A stretch of 64,000 nt of DNA from Paramicrobacterium humi (GCF_900105715.1 NZ_FNRY01000001.1:1612001-1676000); one strand, 5' to 3'. Positions 1 through 8,693 are shown, counted from the stretch's first letter. Numbers and translations are program-made. Notes: generated by a model not told the origin, from the letters alone.

Positions 1-31
1 GGACGAATGTTTCGCCGAAGGTGACGCTCAT
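1..31 (-). CDS. 5' end of an unidentified gene (partial)
   Basis: Reading leftwards, an ATG (base 31) opens a frame MSVTFGETFV that runs off the window. A good Shine-Dalgarno (GGAGAGGAG) lies about 6 bases upstream. Ten residues are too few to name a family. The gene is divergent from the TetR gene at 444, so the spacer between them may be a shared regulatory region. Confidence 0.5.
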   Translation of the reverse strand, partial: MSVTFGETFV

Positions 32-189
32 GGTGGCTCCTCTCCACGGCCCGGCCCCCGAGTGGGGGTGGTGAGAGCAAATCTGCCACCGCTCAGCGAG
101 AGCGGCAAAGTGGAGAGCGAACCCTTGCCGAGTGGGCGACGGCTCTGCTAAGGCGCGCGTGCGCGGCTATCAGCGTCGGCGTGAGGTGA

Positions 190-227
190 GGGGCCCGGCT
201 GCAACCCCCGATGCAGAACCGGGCCCC
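190..227. terminator. Long GC-rich hairpin in the divergent spacer
   Basis: GGGGCCCGG (190-198) pairs perfectly with CCGGGCCCC (219-227). Inside it CTGCA (199-203) pairs with TGCAG (212-216) around an 8-base loop, giving a 14-bp stem broken by two unpaired A. There is no T-run, so it may be an actinobacterial-type terminator, an attenuator or a DNA site. The rest of the 32-443 spacer shows no gene on either strand. Confidence 0.5.
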
Positions 228-324
228 TGAGGGCCACCGGCTACGATCGGCCGTGTGGCGGCAGGCGTCGGCACCTTCCGAGACGTCGGAGGGTCTGCGG
301 GCGCACTGATTCCCCACAACAATT

Positions 325-348
325 ACATACCATTCGACCGGTTTTGCA
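325..348. promoter_or_regulatory. Candidate autoregulatory operator of the TetR/ScbR-like gene
   Basis: An AT-rich imperfect inverted repeat reads ACATACC, a short spacer, then CCGGTTTTG. The arms CATACC and GGTTTTG are nearly complementary. Operators of gamma-butyrolactone receptors (ARE elements) are AT-rich imperfect palindromes of this style, and these regulators commonly bind upstream of their own gene. The assignment is inference from position and shape. Confidence 0.35.
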
Positions 349-443
349 AAGTGGGCCGCGCACTGTGCGGAAACATTGAGAAACACCCGGCTACTCTGGA
401 AGAGCCGAGGTGCCGGTGAGCCTCGACAACCGAAGGGGTCCAC

Positions 444-1100
444 GTGGCACAACAGCAGCGTGCTCAGGCCACGAGGCAGCGCATCCTCGAGGCGGCCGCC
501 GATGTCGTGCAGCGCAAGGGATACCTCAACGCCTCGCTGTCCGACATCGTCGAGGCTGCGGGCGTGACGAAGGGCGCTCTCTACTTCCACTACCGCTCGA
601 AAGAGGACATCGCCCACGCGATCGTCGACACCCAGCACGCGCGAGCGCGCGAGGGCGCCATGGGAATCCTCGAACGCGTGACGGATCCGCTGCGCATCAT
701 GCTCGAGATGTGCCACGATCTCTCGCAGCGCATGCAGCACGACCCCATCACCGCCGCCGGCATCCGGCTGACGACCGACACGACGACGTTCAAGACCCCC
801 GTGAAGGATCCGTACACCGACTGGATGCAGACCTTCGCCGGGCTCGTGCGTCAGGGCCAGGCCGAAGGCCGCTTCGTGCCCGACATCGACCCCGACTCCT
901 TCGGGCAGTTCATCAGCCCCGCCTACACAGGCGTGCAGCTCGTCGCCGACGCGATCACGGGCCGCCGTGATCTCGACGCGCGTCTGAACCGCATGTGGAA
1001 GATCCTCGTGCTCGCCCTCGTCCCGGCGACGGATGCCGCTGCCGCGCGGCAGCTGGTCGACGAGGTCTTCGGGCCCGCACCCGAGGTCACTCTGCCCTGA
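444..1100 (+). CDS. TetR-family regulator of the gamma-butyrolactone receptor (ScbR/ArpA) type
   Basis: The 218-aa protein has a classic TetR N-terminal helix-turn-helix at about residues 8-55, with the recognition segment VTKGALYFHYRSKEDIA. The ligand domain ends with FTG/YTGVQLV-type sequence (about residues 165-175: AYTGVQLVADAITGR), a pattern I associate with ArpA/ScbR receptors. GTG at 444 is chosen because AAGGGG sits about 7 bases upstream. Such regulators bind autoregulator lactones and often repress themselves and neighbours. No lactone synthase (AfsA-like) gene is visible, so the signal and target genes are unknown. TetR membership is certain; the receptor subfamily is likely. Confidence 0.85.
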   Translation: MAQQQRAQATRQRILEAAADVVQRKGYLNASLSDIVEAAGVTKGALYFHYRSKEDIAHAIVDTQHARAREGAMGILERVTDPLRIMLEMCHDLSQRMQHDPITAAGIRLTTDTTTFKTPVKDPYTDWMQTFAGLVRQGQAEGRFVPDIDPDSFGQFISPAYTGVQLVADAITGRRDLDARLNRMWKILVLALVPATDAAAARQLVDEVFGPAPEVTLP

Positions 1101-1102
1101 GG

Positions 1103-2272
1103 TCAGCCCGTGACCGCAAGCGCGAGCGTGGTGACGGGAACCGCGACCACGACGACGAGCGCGCCGAGCAGCGCAAAACGGCCCCACGAGACGTTCTCGC
1201 CCATCGCGCGCAAGCGATCGTGCCACAGCAGGGTGGCGAGGGACGCCCACGGCGACACGAGCGGGCCGACGTTGACGCCGATGAGCACAGCGGCGAGCCG
1301 AACGGGCGAGTCGCCGGCCGGCTCGAGCAGCAGGTAGGCGGGCAGGTTGTTCGCGAGGTTCGCGCTCACCGCACCCGCGCCGGCCAGTCGGAGCAGGTCG
1401 GGGAGCGACTCTCCACCGCCGAGGGCCGCGACGACGAGCTGGGAGGCGCCGTGCGCGTGCAGCGTCTCGACGATGACGAAAAGGCTCGCGGCGATCATGA
1501 GCACGCGCCACGGGATGAGACGGATCGAGACGAAGCCGGGGCGGCGCCACTCGAATACGCCAGCCATCGCGATCGCCGCGACGCCCGCGGTGATGCCAAC
1601 GGGGATGCCGGTGACGAGAAGCGGGACCGTGGCTGCCACGAGCACCGCCATGCTGAGGAACAGGGGACGATCGGCGACAGCCGCCGCCGGTGCGGTCGCG
1701 TAGCGCCCCCTGAGCGCGCGGCGATTGACACCGACGAGCAGGGCGAGACAGCACACGACAGCGGCGACAGCGGGCACGCCGAAGGCGGCAGCGAACGCCG
1801 TCGGCGTCAGCCGCAGCCGGTCGGCCGCGAGCAGGTTCGTCAGATTCGACACGGGAAGGAAGAGCGATGCCGTGTTGGCGAGCCACACGGCGGTGAGCGC
1901 GAACACGAACGCGGGAGCGCCGATCCGGCGGGCAAGCATCACGACCACGGGAGTGAGAAGCACGGCCGTCGTGTCAAGGGAGAGAAACGCCGTGCAGCAC
2001 ACGCACAGCGCGACCACGAGCAGCCAGATGAGACCGATCCGGCCGCGCCCGAAGCGGGCGAGCGCAGCCGCGATGCCGACGAACACGCCCGCCGCGCTCG
2101 CGAGCTCGGCGACGACGGTGATCCCGGCGACGAAGGACAGAACCGGTATCGCGCGGTCCGCGAGGCCTGCGGCATCCTGAACGGGAAGAGCACCCGAGAC
2201 GAGGCACGCGAACGCGAGGGCGGGGAGCGCCAGAACGGCGTAGCGCCACCGTCGTCGCCGTCGGCTGCTCAT
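1103..2272 (-). CDS. ArsB/SLC13-type (ion transporter superfamily) permease
   Basis: A 389-aa very hydrophobic protein with about 10-11 predicted membrane segments. Two family landmarks are visible: SLDTTAVLLTPVVVML near residue 100 and NLANNLPAYLLLEP near residue 310. Both are typical of ArsB/NhaD/SLC13 anion permeases, in which the two repeats each carry a hairpin with an asparagine- or serine-rich motif. It probably moves an anion such as arsenite or a dicarboxylate; the substrate cannot be set from sequence. It is convergent with the TetR gene with a 2-base gap and is distant from the ars island at 14-23 kb, so arsenic should not be assumed. Confidence 0.8.
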   Translation of the reverse strand: MSSRRRRRWRYAVLALPALAFACLVSGALPVQDAAGLADRAIPVLSFVAGITVVAELASAAGVFVGIAAALARFGRGRIGLIWLLVVALCVCCTAFLSLDTTAVLLTPVVVMLARRIGAPAFVFALTAVWLANTASLFLPVSNLTNLLAADRLRLTPTAFAAAFGVPAVAAVVCCLALLVGVNRRALRGRYATAPAAAVADRPLFLSMAVLVAATVPLLVTGIPVGITAGVAAIAMAGVFEWRRPGFVSIRLIPWRVLMIAASLFVIVETLHAHGASQLVVAALGGGESLPDLLRLAGAGAVSANLANNLPAYLLLEPAGDSPVRLAAVLIGVNVGPLVSPWASLATLLWHDRLRAMGENVSWGRFALLGALVVVVAVPVTTLALAVTG

Positions 2273-2345
2273 GCTCGGATTCTAAGCACGAAGCCGCGCC
2301 GATCCACGCCCGAGAAGGGCGTCATCATCCCTCAGAACAAGCGTC

Positions 2346-2373
2346 TTGACAGGGGACGGCGCGGGTGTAGTGT
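2346..2373 (+). promoter_or_regulatory. Promoter of the KimA-like gene
   Basis: A consensus -35 TTGACA (2346-2351), a 16-base spacer and a TAGTGT -10 (2368-2373) are followed 8 bases later by an in-frame GTG. The layout implies transcription starting at or next to the start codon, that is, a leaderless mRNA. Confidence 0.7.
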
Positions 2374-2381
2374 CATCCTTC

Positions 2382-4445
2382 GTGACAACTGAAGGACGGT
2401 CACCGAAACGGTGGCTGCTCGGCGAACCCCTGCCGAACGAGAAGCTTGACGAACAGCTTTTGAGCAAGCGCCTCGCGCTCCCCATCTTCGCGAGCGATGC
2501 GCTGTCGTCTGTCGCCTACGGGCCTCAGGAACTGCTGATGATCCTGACAATCGGCGGTCTCGCGTTTCTGAGCTTCGCCCCGTGGATCGCGCTCGCCGTC
2601 ATCCTGCTGCTCGTGACCGTCGTCGCATCGTACCGGCAGCTCATCAAGGCGTACCCGTCCGGCGGCGGCGACTACGAGGTCGCGCACAAGAACCTGGGGG
2701 AGAAGGCCGGGCTCGTCGTCGCCTCGGCGCTGCTCGTCGACTATGTGCTGACGGTGTCGGTGTCGGTCGCGAGCGGCGTCGACAACATCATCTCGGCGAT
2801 ACCGGAGCTCGGCGGCATCCGGGTCGAACTCGCCGTCGGCTTCGTCGTCGTGATCGCCGCCGCCAACCTGCGCGGCGTTCGCGAGGCGAGCACGGCGTTC
2901 GCGATCCCCACGTACGTGTTCATCGGCAGCATCGGCGTGATGATCGTCACCGGGCTGGCCCGCACGATTCTGGGCGATGCGCCCGTCGCGGAGTCCGCCG
3001 GCTACGGCGTGCACGGCGCCAGCCTCACGCAAGCGGCGATCGTGCTGTTGCTGCTGCGCTCGTTCGCGAGCGGCTGCAGCGCCCTGACCGGCGTCGAAGC
3101 CGTCGCCAACGGCGTTCCCGCGTTCCGCGTGCCGAAGATCCGCAACGCCCGGGCCACGCTCGCGCTGCTCGGCGGCATCGCGATCGCCCTGTTCGCAGGA
3201 CTCACGTCCCTCGCGCTCATCACGCGCGTGCATTACGCGGAACAGCCGTGCGATCTGGTCGGCTGGGCGACCTGCGCGACCGACCCGCAGCGCAGCGTCA
3301 TCGCCCAAGTCGCGTCGGCCGTGTTCGGCGACAACTCCCTGCCGTTCTTCATCGTCCAAGCCGCGACGGCTCTCGTGCTGCTTCTCGCGGCGAACACCGC
3401 GTTCAACGGCTTCCCGCTGCTCGGCTCCGTTCTCGCCCGCGACGCGTACGCGCCGAAATCGCTCAACAGCCGCGGCGACCGGCTCGTGTACTCCAACGGC
3501 GTCATCCTCCTGGCGCTCGCGGCCATCGTGCTGCTCGTGATCTTCCAAGCGAGTCTGACGCACTTGATCCAGCTGTACATCATCGGCGTCTTCGTGTCGT
3601 TCACCCTCGGGCAGAGCGGAATGGTGAAGCACTGGATTCGACTGCTGAGGGCGGGCGATCCCGCTCGCGCAAGCACCGTGCGCAGCCTGTGCATCAACGC
3701 GTTCGGCGCGGTTCTCACGTTCAGCGTGCTCGTGGTGGTCACGATCACGAAGTTCACGCACGGCGCGTACCTCGTGTTCATCTTCATGCCCGTGCTGTAC
3801 ACGCTCATGCTCGGGGTGAATCGGTACTACCGCGATGTCGCGAAGGAAGTCGAAGTCGACGCGACGACAGTGTTCGGCAGCAACCGCGACCACGCGATAG
3901 TGCTCGTCGGCGGATTGCAGAAGCCCGCGCTCAAGGCCCTGGACTACGCGATCGCCTCCCGCCCGGACAGCATCGAGGCGGTGCATGTCGCGACGGGCGA
4001 CCACGACACCGCCGCTCTCAAACGGGACTGGAAGAAGCAGAACATCCACATCCCGCTCACGATCGTCGACTCGCCCTACCGGGAAGTCGGTCTACCGCTG
4101 ATCGAGTACATCGAACGGCGGCGCAAGGAGCGCGGGCCCGAGCTCGTCACGGTCTACCTGCCGCAGTACATCGTCGGTCACTGGTGGGAGCAGCTCCTGC
4201 ACAACCATCGGGCGCGGCGCATCAGCCGGCAGCTCATGCTCGCCCACGGAGTTTCCGTCACGCTCGTTCCGTGGCTGCTCGACTCGTCCTCGCTCATCTA
4301 CGGTCGCCGCTCCCGCCCGCTTCCGGGTCAAGACAGGCGCGGCGAACCGGTCCGGCCGGTCGCCCGGCGCCCGCTTCGCCCCGCCTCCGAAGCGCCCCGT
4401 ACCGGCACGAGCAACAAGCGAAGAAAGCGCCCGGTGGGCAAGTAG
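2382..4445 (+). CDS. APC-superfamily permease, KimA-like potassium importer candidate
   Basis: About 687 aa. The N-terminal 430 residues form an APC-fold transporter of about 12 membrane helices, beginning ALPIFASDALSSVAYGPQE, a signature shared with KimA/YdaO-type permeases. A cytoplasmic tail of about 200 residues follows, with a nucleotide-fold look (DHAIVLVGGLQKPALKALDYA) and then a basic Arg/Lys/Pro-rich end. KimA proteins import K+ and are controlled by cyclic-di-AMP in Firmicutes; here only similarity is claimed. An upstream TTG at 2346 is in frame but lies inside the -35 box, so GTG 2382 is preferred, giving a leaderless start. A universal stress protein gene follows 97 bases later on the same strand. 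Confidence 0.8.
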   Translation: MTTEGRSPKRWLLGEPLPNEKLDEQLLSKRLALPIFASDALSSVAYGPQELLMILTIGGLAFLSFAPWIALAVILLLVTVVASYRQLIKAYPSGGGDYEVAHKNLGEKAGLVVASALLVDYVLTVSVSVASGVDNIISAIPELGGIRVELAVGFVVVIAAANLRGVREASTAFAIPTYVFIGSIGVMIVTGLARTILGDAPVAESAGYGVHGASLTQAAIVLLLLRSFASGCSALTGVEAVANGVPAFRVPKIRNARATLALLGGIAIALFAGLTSLALITRVHYAEQPCDLVGWATCATDPQRSVIAQVASAVFGDNSLPFFIVQAATALVLLLAANTAFNGFPLLGSVLARDAYAPKSLNSRGDRLVYSNGVILLALAAIVLLVIFQASLTHLIQLYIIGVFVSFTLGQSGMVKHWIRLLRAGDPARASTVRSLCINAFGAVLTFSVLVVVTITKFTHGAYLVFIFMPVLYTLMLGVNRYYRDVAKEVEVDATTVFGSNRDHAIVLVGGLQKPALKALDYAIASRPDSIEAVHVATGDHDTAALKRDWKKQNIHIPLTIVDSPYREVGLPLIEYIERRRKERGPELVTVYLPQYIVGHWWEQLLHNHRARRISRQLMLAHGVSVTLVPWLLDSSSLIYGRRSRPLPGQDRRGEPVRPVARRPLRPASEAPRTGTSNKRRKRPVGK

Positions 4446-4542
4446 CGAGAAGACGGCACGCTGCTGTTGATCCTCCGCGAGAGCTGGTGGAAGATGATCG
4501 TACGGCGTGGCCCGCACGCTAACACTGATCGGGCGGAGAACA

Positions 4543-5016
4543 ATGCCTGAGCCAGCCCCGGACAATGTGATCGTCGTCGGAATCGCACCGACGCGCATCG
4601 ACGAGATCGTCGAGGTCGCGGCGAGCCTCGCGCAGGATCTCGGCGCGTCACTCGTCATCGGCCATGTGATGATCAACACGTCCCTCGTCGAGTACTCTCC
4701 GGCGTCGACGCGGGACGGGCTCTCGCTCGCGCCCGCCGTCGACGAGGAGATGGAGGAACTCTCCCTTCACATCGGAGAGCGGGTCGAGTCCGTTGTCGCC
4801 GGCCGCGCACCGTGGAACCTCCGCATGCTCGGCGGAGATCCGGCGAAGGCGCTCGGCCGACTGTCAGCCGAGCTCAATGCGCGACTCATCATCGTCGGAG
4901 GAGTGCGGCGCGGAATGATGCACGAGGTTGAGGACGTGATCAGCGGCTCGATTACAGCCGCGCTGACACGACTCCAGGATCGACCGGTCGTCGTCGTGCC
5001 CGCGCGGCGGCGCTGA
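4543..5016 (+). CDS. Universal stress protein (UspA-like) domain protein
   Basis: A 157-aa single-domain protein. It starts with a hydrophobic beta strand (NVIVVGIAPTRIDEIVEVAASLAQDLGASLVIGHV) and ends with ARLIIVGGVRRGM...GSITAALTRLQDRPVVVVPARR, the usual Usp fold order. The classical ATP-binding GxxGxxxxGS(T/V) motif is only loosely present (GGVRRGMMHEVEDVISGSIT), so nucleotide binding is doubtful. ATG 4543 is preferred over the upstream GTG 4507 because GGGCGGAG lies just ahead of it. It is probably co-transcribed with the permease, whose tail may be a partner; that link is inference. Confidence 0.75.
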   Translation: MPEPAPDNVIVVGIAPTRIDEIVEVAASLAQDLGASLVIGHVMINTSLVEYSPASTRDGLSLAPAVDEEMEELSLHIGERVESVVAGRAPWNLRMLGGDPAKALGRLSAELNARLIIVGGVRRGMMHEVEDVISGSITAALTRLQDRPVVVVPARRR

Positions 5017-5026
5017 GCGCGCTCGC

Positions 5027-5518
5027 TCAGCTCTTGTCGCGGATGTCGCGCAGGAAGTTCCCGACGTTCGCGCGCAACGCCTCGATCTGACGCTGGCGTG
5101 CCGCCTCCACGTCGAACCCGATGTAGGCCGTCGGCGGGCGGCGGCGCGCGTTGGCGGAGCACTCGAAGTTCGCGCAGACGAGCGTCCCCACGGTGTTGCC
5201 GTTGCGGCCTGACTGCCCGGCCCGTTTGGCGCTGTAGAACACGACGTCGTTGGGCAGGTGGACGTCCTCGCACCATGAGCACTGCGGGCGCGTGCGTGTC
5301 TTCGCCTCGGCCTGCTTCAGCATGATCCCGACGGGCTGACCATCGAGCACAGCGACGACGTACCCGACCTTCGGCAGTTTCGGATCACGCCAGCCGAGGA
5401 AGTCGAGCGCGTCCCAATCCAGATCGTCGAAGTTCGCAGGAAGGGTGAGGGCGCTGCGTTCGCGCACAGACGCGTTGATGAACGACGCGCGGATTTGTTT
5501 TTCGGTCAAGGACAGCAT
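5027..5518 (-). CDS. FBP-like treble-clef zinc-finger protein (EF-G-binding type)
   Basis: A 163-aa protein. The C-terminal half has four cysteines in the order CSWC (about residue 93) and CANFEC (about residue 125), matching the FBP C-terminal treble-clef zinc finger of fusidic-acid-resistance-type EF-G-binding proteins. The N-terminal part begins LTEKQIRASFINASVRERSAL, also typical. The ATG at base 5518 is chosen over longer frames because AAGG lies about 8 bases upstream and upstream residues look non-coding (Arg/Pro-rich). A role with elongation factor G is family knowledge; nothing local confirms it. It is the last chromosomal-looking gene before the accessory region. Confidence 0.75.
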   Translation of the reverse strand: MLSLTEKQIRASFINASVRERSALTLPANFDDLDWDALDFLGWRDPKLPKVGYVVAVLDGQPVGIMLKQAEAKTRTRPQCSWCEDVHLPNDVVFYSAKRAGQSGRNGNTVGTLVCANFECSANARRRPPTAYIGFDVEAARQRQIEALRANVGNFLRDIRDKS

Positions 5519-6034
5519 GGTTGCCTTCGCGTTTGATGGCTCGCGCGGCGAGCCTGATGAGTCGAGCTGCGGATGCCGCCGTCGGCGTGGCGCAGCGAGG
5601 GAAGCGCCCGATGGGCGCACTGATCCCCGGAAGCGGGGCGAAGGCGCTATCTCGCGTCGGCGAATGAGACGCCGACGACCTCCAGACGCCCAACGGGCGG
5701 AGCAAGTGAGATGAGCTGTGGCACGCGACAAGAGTACGCGCGAGGCGACGCGATGTCGAACGGAGCCGCCAAGGCCGGTGCAACGGCGTCTCCACCGCTA
5801 GCCATTGCATAGTCCTCGTGCAATCACCGTATCGCCCAACGTTGCGCCGCCTTTGGCGTCCGTGTCGGGGAGAGCCCGCTTCTGCCCTCGATATATGCCA
5901 CATTGTGGATCGGCACTCTCATCGCCGCGGTGAGTATCCCAGGTGGGCGTGGCTGATCGTCCCGCCGGTGTACAGCAACACGACTGAGGCGCGTTGGAGA
6001 ATGACACGAGTGAAGTGACTGAACCCTTGGCGGT
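5519..6034. other. Hairpin-rich spacer without a recognised gene
   Basis: Several short perfect hairpins are visible: GCGCCC/GGGCGC around 5606-5620, and CGTCGGCG/CGCCGACG at 5655-5662 and 5670-5677 with a 7-base loop. From about 5735 the GC content falls and the codon pattern stops looking like the left flank. I see no convincing coding frame. This is where chromosomal-looking DNA gives way to accessory DNA. Confidence 0.4.
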
Positions 6035-6549
6035 TTATCGTTCCTGCAAAGGAGGAGTCCGTTTCCATCGCGGCTCTGGCGTGGGAACGGTTGGGTGCCT
6101 ACCGTGGCGCTCATCCTCGCGCTCCACGACTCGGGGAAAGTGCGAGTGACCGGATGCCACAATCTCTGCTGCGGCAGCCAGGAGCAAGGACGCGCGGGCG
6201 CGCTTGAGTGTGGCAACTGTGAAGCGCTCGAACGTTTCAGACTCCATGACAATGACTCCGACCTTGTCTGATGAATGATCGAGGCGTATCGCACATATGC
6301 TACGGGCCAGCATGGTGAGCGATTTCACGCTCAGTGAACTCCGACTCTTGAATCAACGATTCCCAGCTTTGCCGGTCGGGGGCATCAAAGTTTTCAACAG
6401 CGCTCCCAGCTGCCCATGCTGCTCCGATAGTGCCTTTCCAGAGCGGATAAGATGGCCGTCCTCTTCGCTCAAGATTGGCGTTCTCGGAGACACGAGCAAG
6501 TAGAACGAATTCATCGTCTTCCACCGAATATGTCCCTTCTCGGCATACA
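6035..6549 (-). pseudogene. Decayed GAF-like gene, truncated beside the transposon
   Basis: Two overlapping minus frames (6524-6300 and 6328-6035) join into one protein-like sequence. The first carries EFVLLARVSEN, GRPSYPLWKG and IGAAWAAG. The second carries MLARSICAIRLD and VGVIVMES. Together they resemble the core and C-terminal half of a GAF-type domain. A frameshift near 6310-6330 separates them, and the N-terminal part is missing where the transposon-end repeats begin (about 6550). I read it as a gene broken by the neighbouring insertion and a later frameshift. Family assignment is by pattern only. Confidence 0.45.
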
Positions 6550-6556
6550 TGACTTT

Positions 6557-6683
6557 TTCTTTCGCAAGTGACCGGTCCACCTACCTGAAGAACTCAAGCA
6601 CGCGCGGGCATTGAGCATTGCTCGCATTCTCGCTGCAACTGACCTGGCTTTTGTCGCATTTTCTCGCATAGTTGACCTGTTGG
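6557..6683 (+). repeat. Three related repeats at the transposon's left end (candidate TnsB sites)
   Basis: Three direct copies of a degenerate motif ending in TGACC(T/G)G lie at about 6557-6575, 6622-6647 and 6654-6682. Common parts are TTCTTTCGC..AAGTGACCGG, TTCTCGC..CAACTGACCTGG and TTCTCGC..AGTTGACCTG. Tn7-like elements carry several transposase-binding repeats of about 20 bp in each end, and these sit just outside the tniQ terminator. Confidence 0.5.
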
Positions 6684-6705
6684 GCGTTCGGCTGGATGGC
6701 ATTGA

Positions 6706-6740
6706 AAAAGGCGGAGAGACTGCGAGTCTCTCCGCCTTTT
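6706..6740 (-). terminator. Rho-independent terminator of the tns operon
   Basis: A perfect 16-bp stem, AAAAGGCGGAGAGACT (6706-6721) with its complement at 6725-6740, closes a 3-base loop. On the minus strand it ends in a T-run. It lies 12 bases beyond the tniQ stop codon. Confidence 0.9.
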
Positions 6741-6752
6741 CGGTCGGGGCGT

Positions 6753-8693
6753 TTAGTGAGTGGTGTTGAGTATTCTCATGTGGTCGGGGCAGAGCGGGCA
6801 GCCGCGAAGTTCTCGGCGGTGTGCTGCGGTGTGACGGTAGTCATGGCCCGCGGCTAGGCATCTCCACCAGAACTCACCCTCGCCGGCGAGGACGCGCTCC
6901 GGCGTGTGTCTGTTCTTGTATGGGTGCCATTCGCTGACGAGGTCGGCGTGGGTCGTGGCCAAGTCGTTCCTGCCTTGGATGACGCCTGATTTTGCGCAGC
7001 GAGTGCAGGGGAATCCACGTGCGCGGAGGTCGACGCGTTGCCAGTAGTGGTGCCCGCTCGCGCAGACCCATGCGACTTTCTTGTGAAAGGTTGCGTCGAT
7101 GTCCTCCGGCGTGAGCTTGTTTTCTTCGTAGTCCCATTCCGCCGCGAGATTCGGGTGTGTTGCTGAAAGATGGCGACCGTTTTTCCGGAGTCGTTCGTGG
7201 GCGCATGTGTGGCAGCGATGGCCGCTGAGCCAGTCGACGGGACTCATGATGTACTCGTGGCCCTTGGGGCATACCCATCTAACAGCTCGGCTAGACCCGG
7301 CCGAGTAGTTGTGTGGGCCTCCTGTGTCATCGAGGTGCTTCCATTCGCTGAGGACTTCAGGATGGGTTGTAGCGATGTCGTTGACGCCGGGCACGATTTT
7401 GCGGTTCATGCAGACGGGGCAGCTGGTTTGGTTGAACGCGCGGTTGGTTGGGCGGGTCTTGTAGCTGTGGCCCTGGGGGCATGTCCACCAGTAGTGCTCC
7501 CGGCTGGCGGCTCTGAATTGACGTGGCGTGATGCCGCTCTTCTTGACGTCGAGTTCGGCGGCGAGTTCGGGGTGGGTGGTAGCGAAATCATTCCAGCCCG
7601 GTTCGAGCACGTGGTTTCGGCAGGTCGGGCAGTGTCTCACGCGCCTTTTTTGGGGTTGGGGGACACGTGTGGTTGCGGCTTCTTGCGCGATGTATTCGTG
7701 CCCGCTTTCGCAGACGAGCAAGGTCGGCCGGGTGAGCGTGTGTTCGCCTCGGACCACCAGCCGGCTGGCGCCGAGGTCCGCAGTGAATTGTTCGGCGCTG
7801 GCGATGCTGTCTTCTGTGACGTCGAGGTACTCGCTGAAGGGAGCGAGTTTGCCAGTGTGTTTTGCGAAGTGCCTGGCGAGGTCTGCGCGCACATGCTGGT
7901 CGTGTGCCCAGGTGCGCTCGTACGGCTCCTGTCGTGTAATTGAGCGTCTGATGGCGGCGAAAGTCGGCCTGAGGTGCAGCCATAGCCCTCGGGAAATGTT
8001 GTAGTCGAGCGCGCCGATGGTGCGGCGAATCTGGTGTTCGAGGCGGGCGTAGGCGGTGACGTAGGTGATGGCGGGGTCGAGCACGTTGCGTTGGAACGAG
8101 TCGCTGGCGAGCATGGCGGCGAGTGCGACGACTTTGAGGAATGACGCCGCTTCGGCTGCACGGTTGCCGACGCTCGTCGACGCGGGCGCCACGAGGGCGA
8201 GAAGGAACGCGTAGAGGTAGGGTGCGATGTGGTTTCGGTCGGCAAGACGCTTGAACGTCAATGCGGCGGCGTGGACTTCGTCACTCACAGGATGTTGCTC
8301 CTCGACTGGGGTGTGGAGTCCGACCCAGCGGGCGTGTTTGAGGCAGACGGGGTTAGAGAAGTGCGGGTGCTGTTTCACCTGTGCTCCGTGGGCGCAGAGT
8401 AGACACATCCAGCGCTCTTCGAGCCCGGTGTTGCACTGTGGGCAGGAGCTGCCGTCTTCATGATGGGCCGGGGCCGGCGGCTTCTCCAGTTCGGAGACCT
8501 TGCGGCCGGTGAGTTCGGTTAGCAGCTGCGACCAGGTGGCGTTCTTGCTCGCGGTCGACTGGTCCGGGGTAGCAGCGTTGGTGAGGGACCGTCGGTGCGT
8601 GGCATCGCAGATATTTGCGTGGAGTACGCGGCCGCTGTAGCTCTCGAACGTCTCTTTGTCGCGGGGCCGCACCGGGAACGGGAGCGTGGTCAT
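6753..8693 (-). CDS. TniQ/TnsD-like target protein with five treble-clef modules
   Basis: A 646-aa protein. The N-terminal region (about 1-150) looks like TniQ: PFPVRPRDKETFESYSGRVL, then a zinc cluster CPQC...CLLC...CLKHARW. From about residue 330 there are five repeats of about 60 residues, each with a C-x-x-GH(E/S/H/D)Y motif followed by CPxC (CESGHEY, CPQGHSY, CPKGHEY, CASGHHY, CLAAGHDY). Most are preceded by a NDxATTHPxLxxEW linker. This matches the DUF4379-type zinc-ribbon repeat. TniQ proteins choose the target and recruit TnsC; the repeats may read DNA. It overlaps the tnsC gene by 4 bases. Confidence 0.8.
   Translation of the reverse strand: MTTLPFPVRPRDKETFESYSGRVLHANICDATHRRSLTNAATPDQSTASKNATWSQLLTELTGRKVSELEKPPAPAHHEDGSSCPQCNTGLEERWMCLLCAHGAQVKQHPHFSNPVCLKHARWVGLHTPVEEQHPVSDEVHAAALTFKRLADRNHIAPYLYAFLLALVAPASTSVGNRAAEAASFLKVVALAAMLASDSFQRNVLDPAITYVTAYARLEHQIRRTIGALDYNISRGLWLHLRPTFAAIRRSITRQEPYERTWAHDQHVRADLARHFAKHTGKLAPFSEYLDVTEDSIASAEQFTADLGASRLVVRGEHTLTRPTLLVCESGHEYIAQEAATTRVPQPQKRRVRHCPTCRNHVLEPGWNDFATTHPELAAELDVKKSGITPRQFRAASREHYWWTCPQGHSYKTRPTNRAFNQTSCPVCMNRKIVPGVNDIATTHPEVLSEWKHLDDTGGPHNYSAGSSRAVRWVCPKGHEYIMSPVDWLSGHRCHTCAHERLRKNGRHLSATHPNLAAEWDYEENKLTPEDIDATFHKKVAWVCASGHHYWQRVDLRARGFPCTRCAKSGVIQGRNDLATTHADLVSEWHPYKNRHTPERVLAGEGEFWWRCLAAGHDYRHTAAHRRELRGCPLCPDHMRILNTTH

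Noticed and set aside
93-1886. Very long minus-strand open frame
   Set aside because: It is Arg/Pro-rich and crosses the well-supported TetR and permease genes in another frame, a usual shadow in high-GC DNA.
1103-2272. Assigning the left permease to the arsenic island as ArsB
   Set aside because: It is 12 kb from the ars genes, among chromosomal-looking genes and without an ArsR site. The island already has ACR3.
2346-2381. TTG start for the KimA-like protein
   Set aside because: The TTG is part of a consensus -35 TTGACA, and the -10 lies inside the extra coding stretch.
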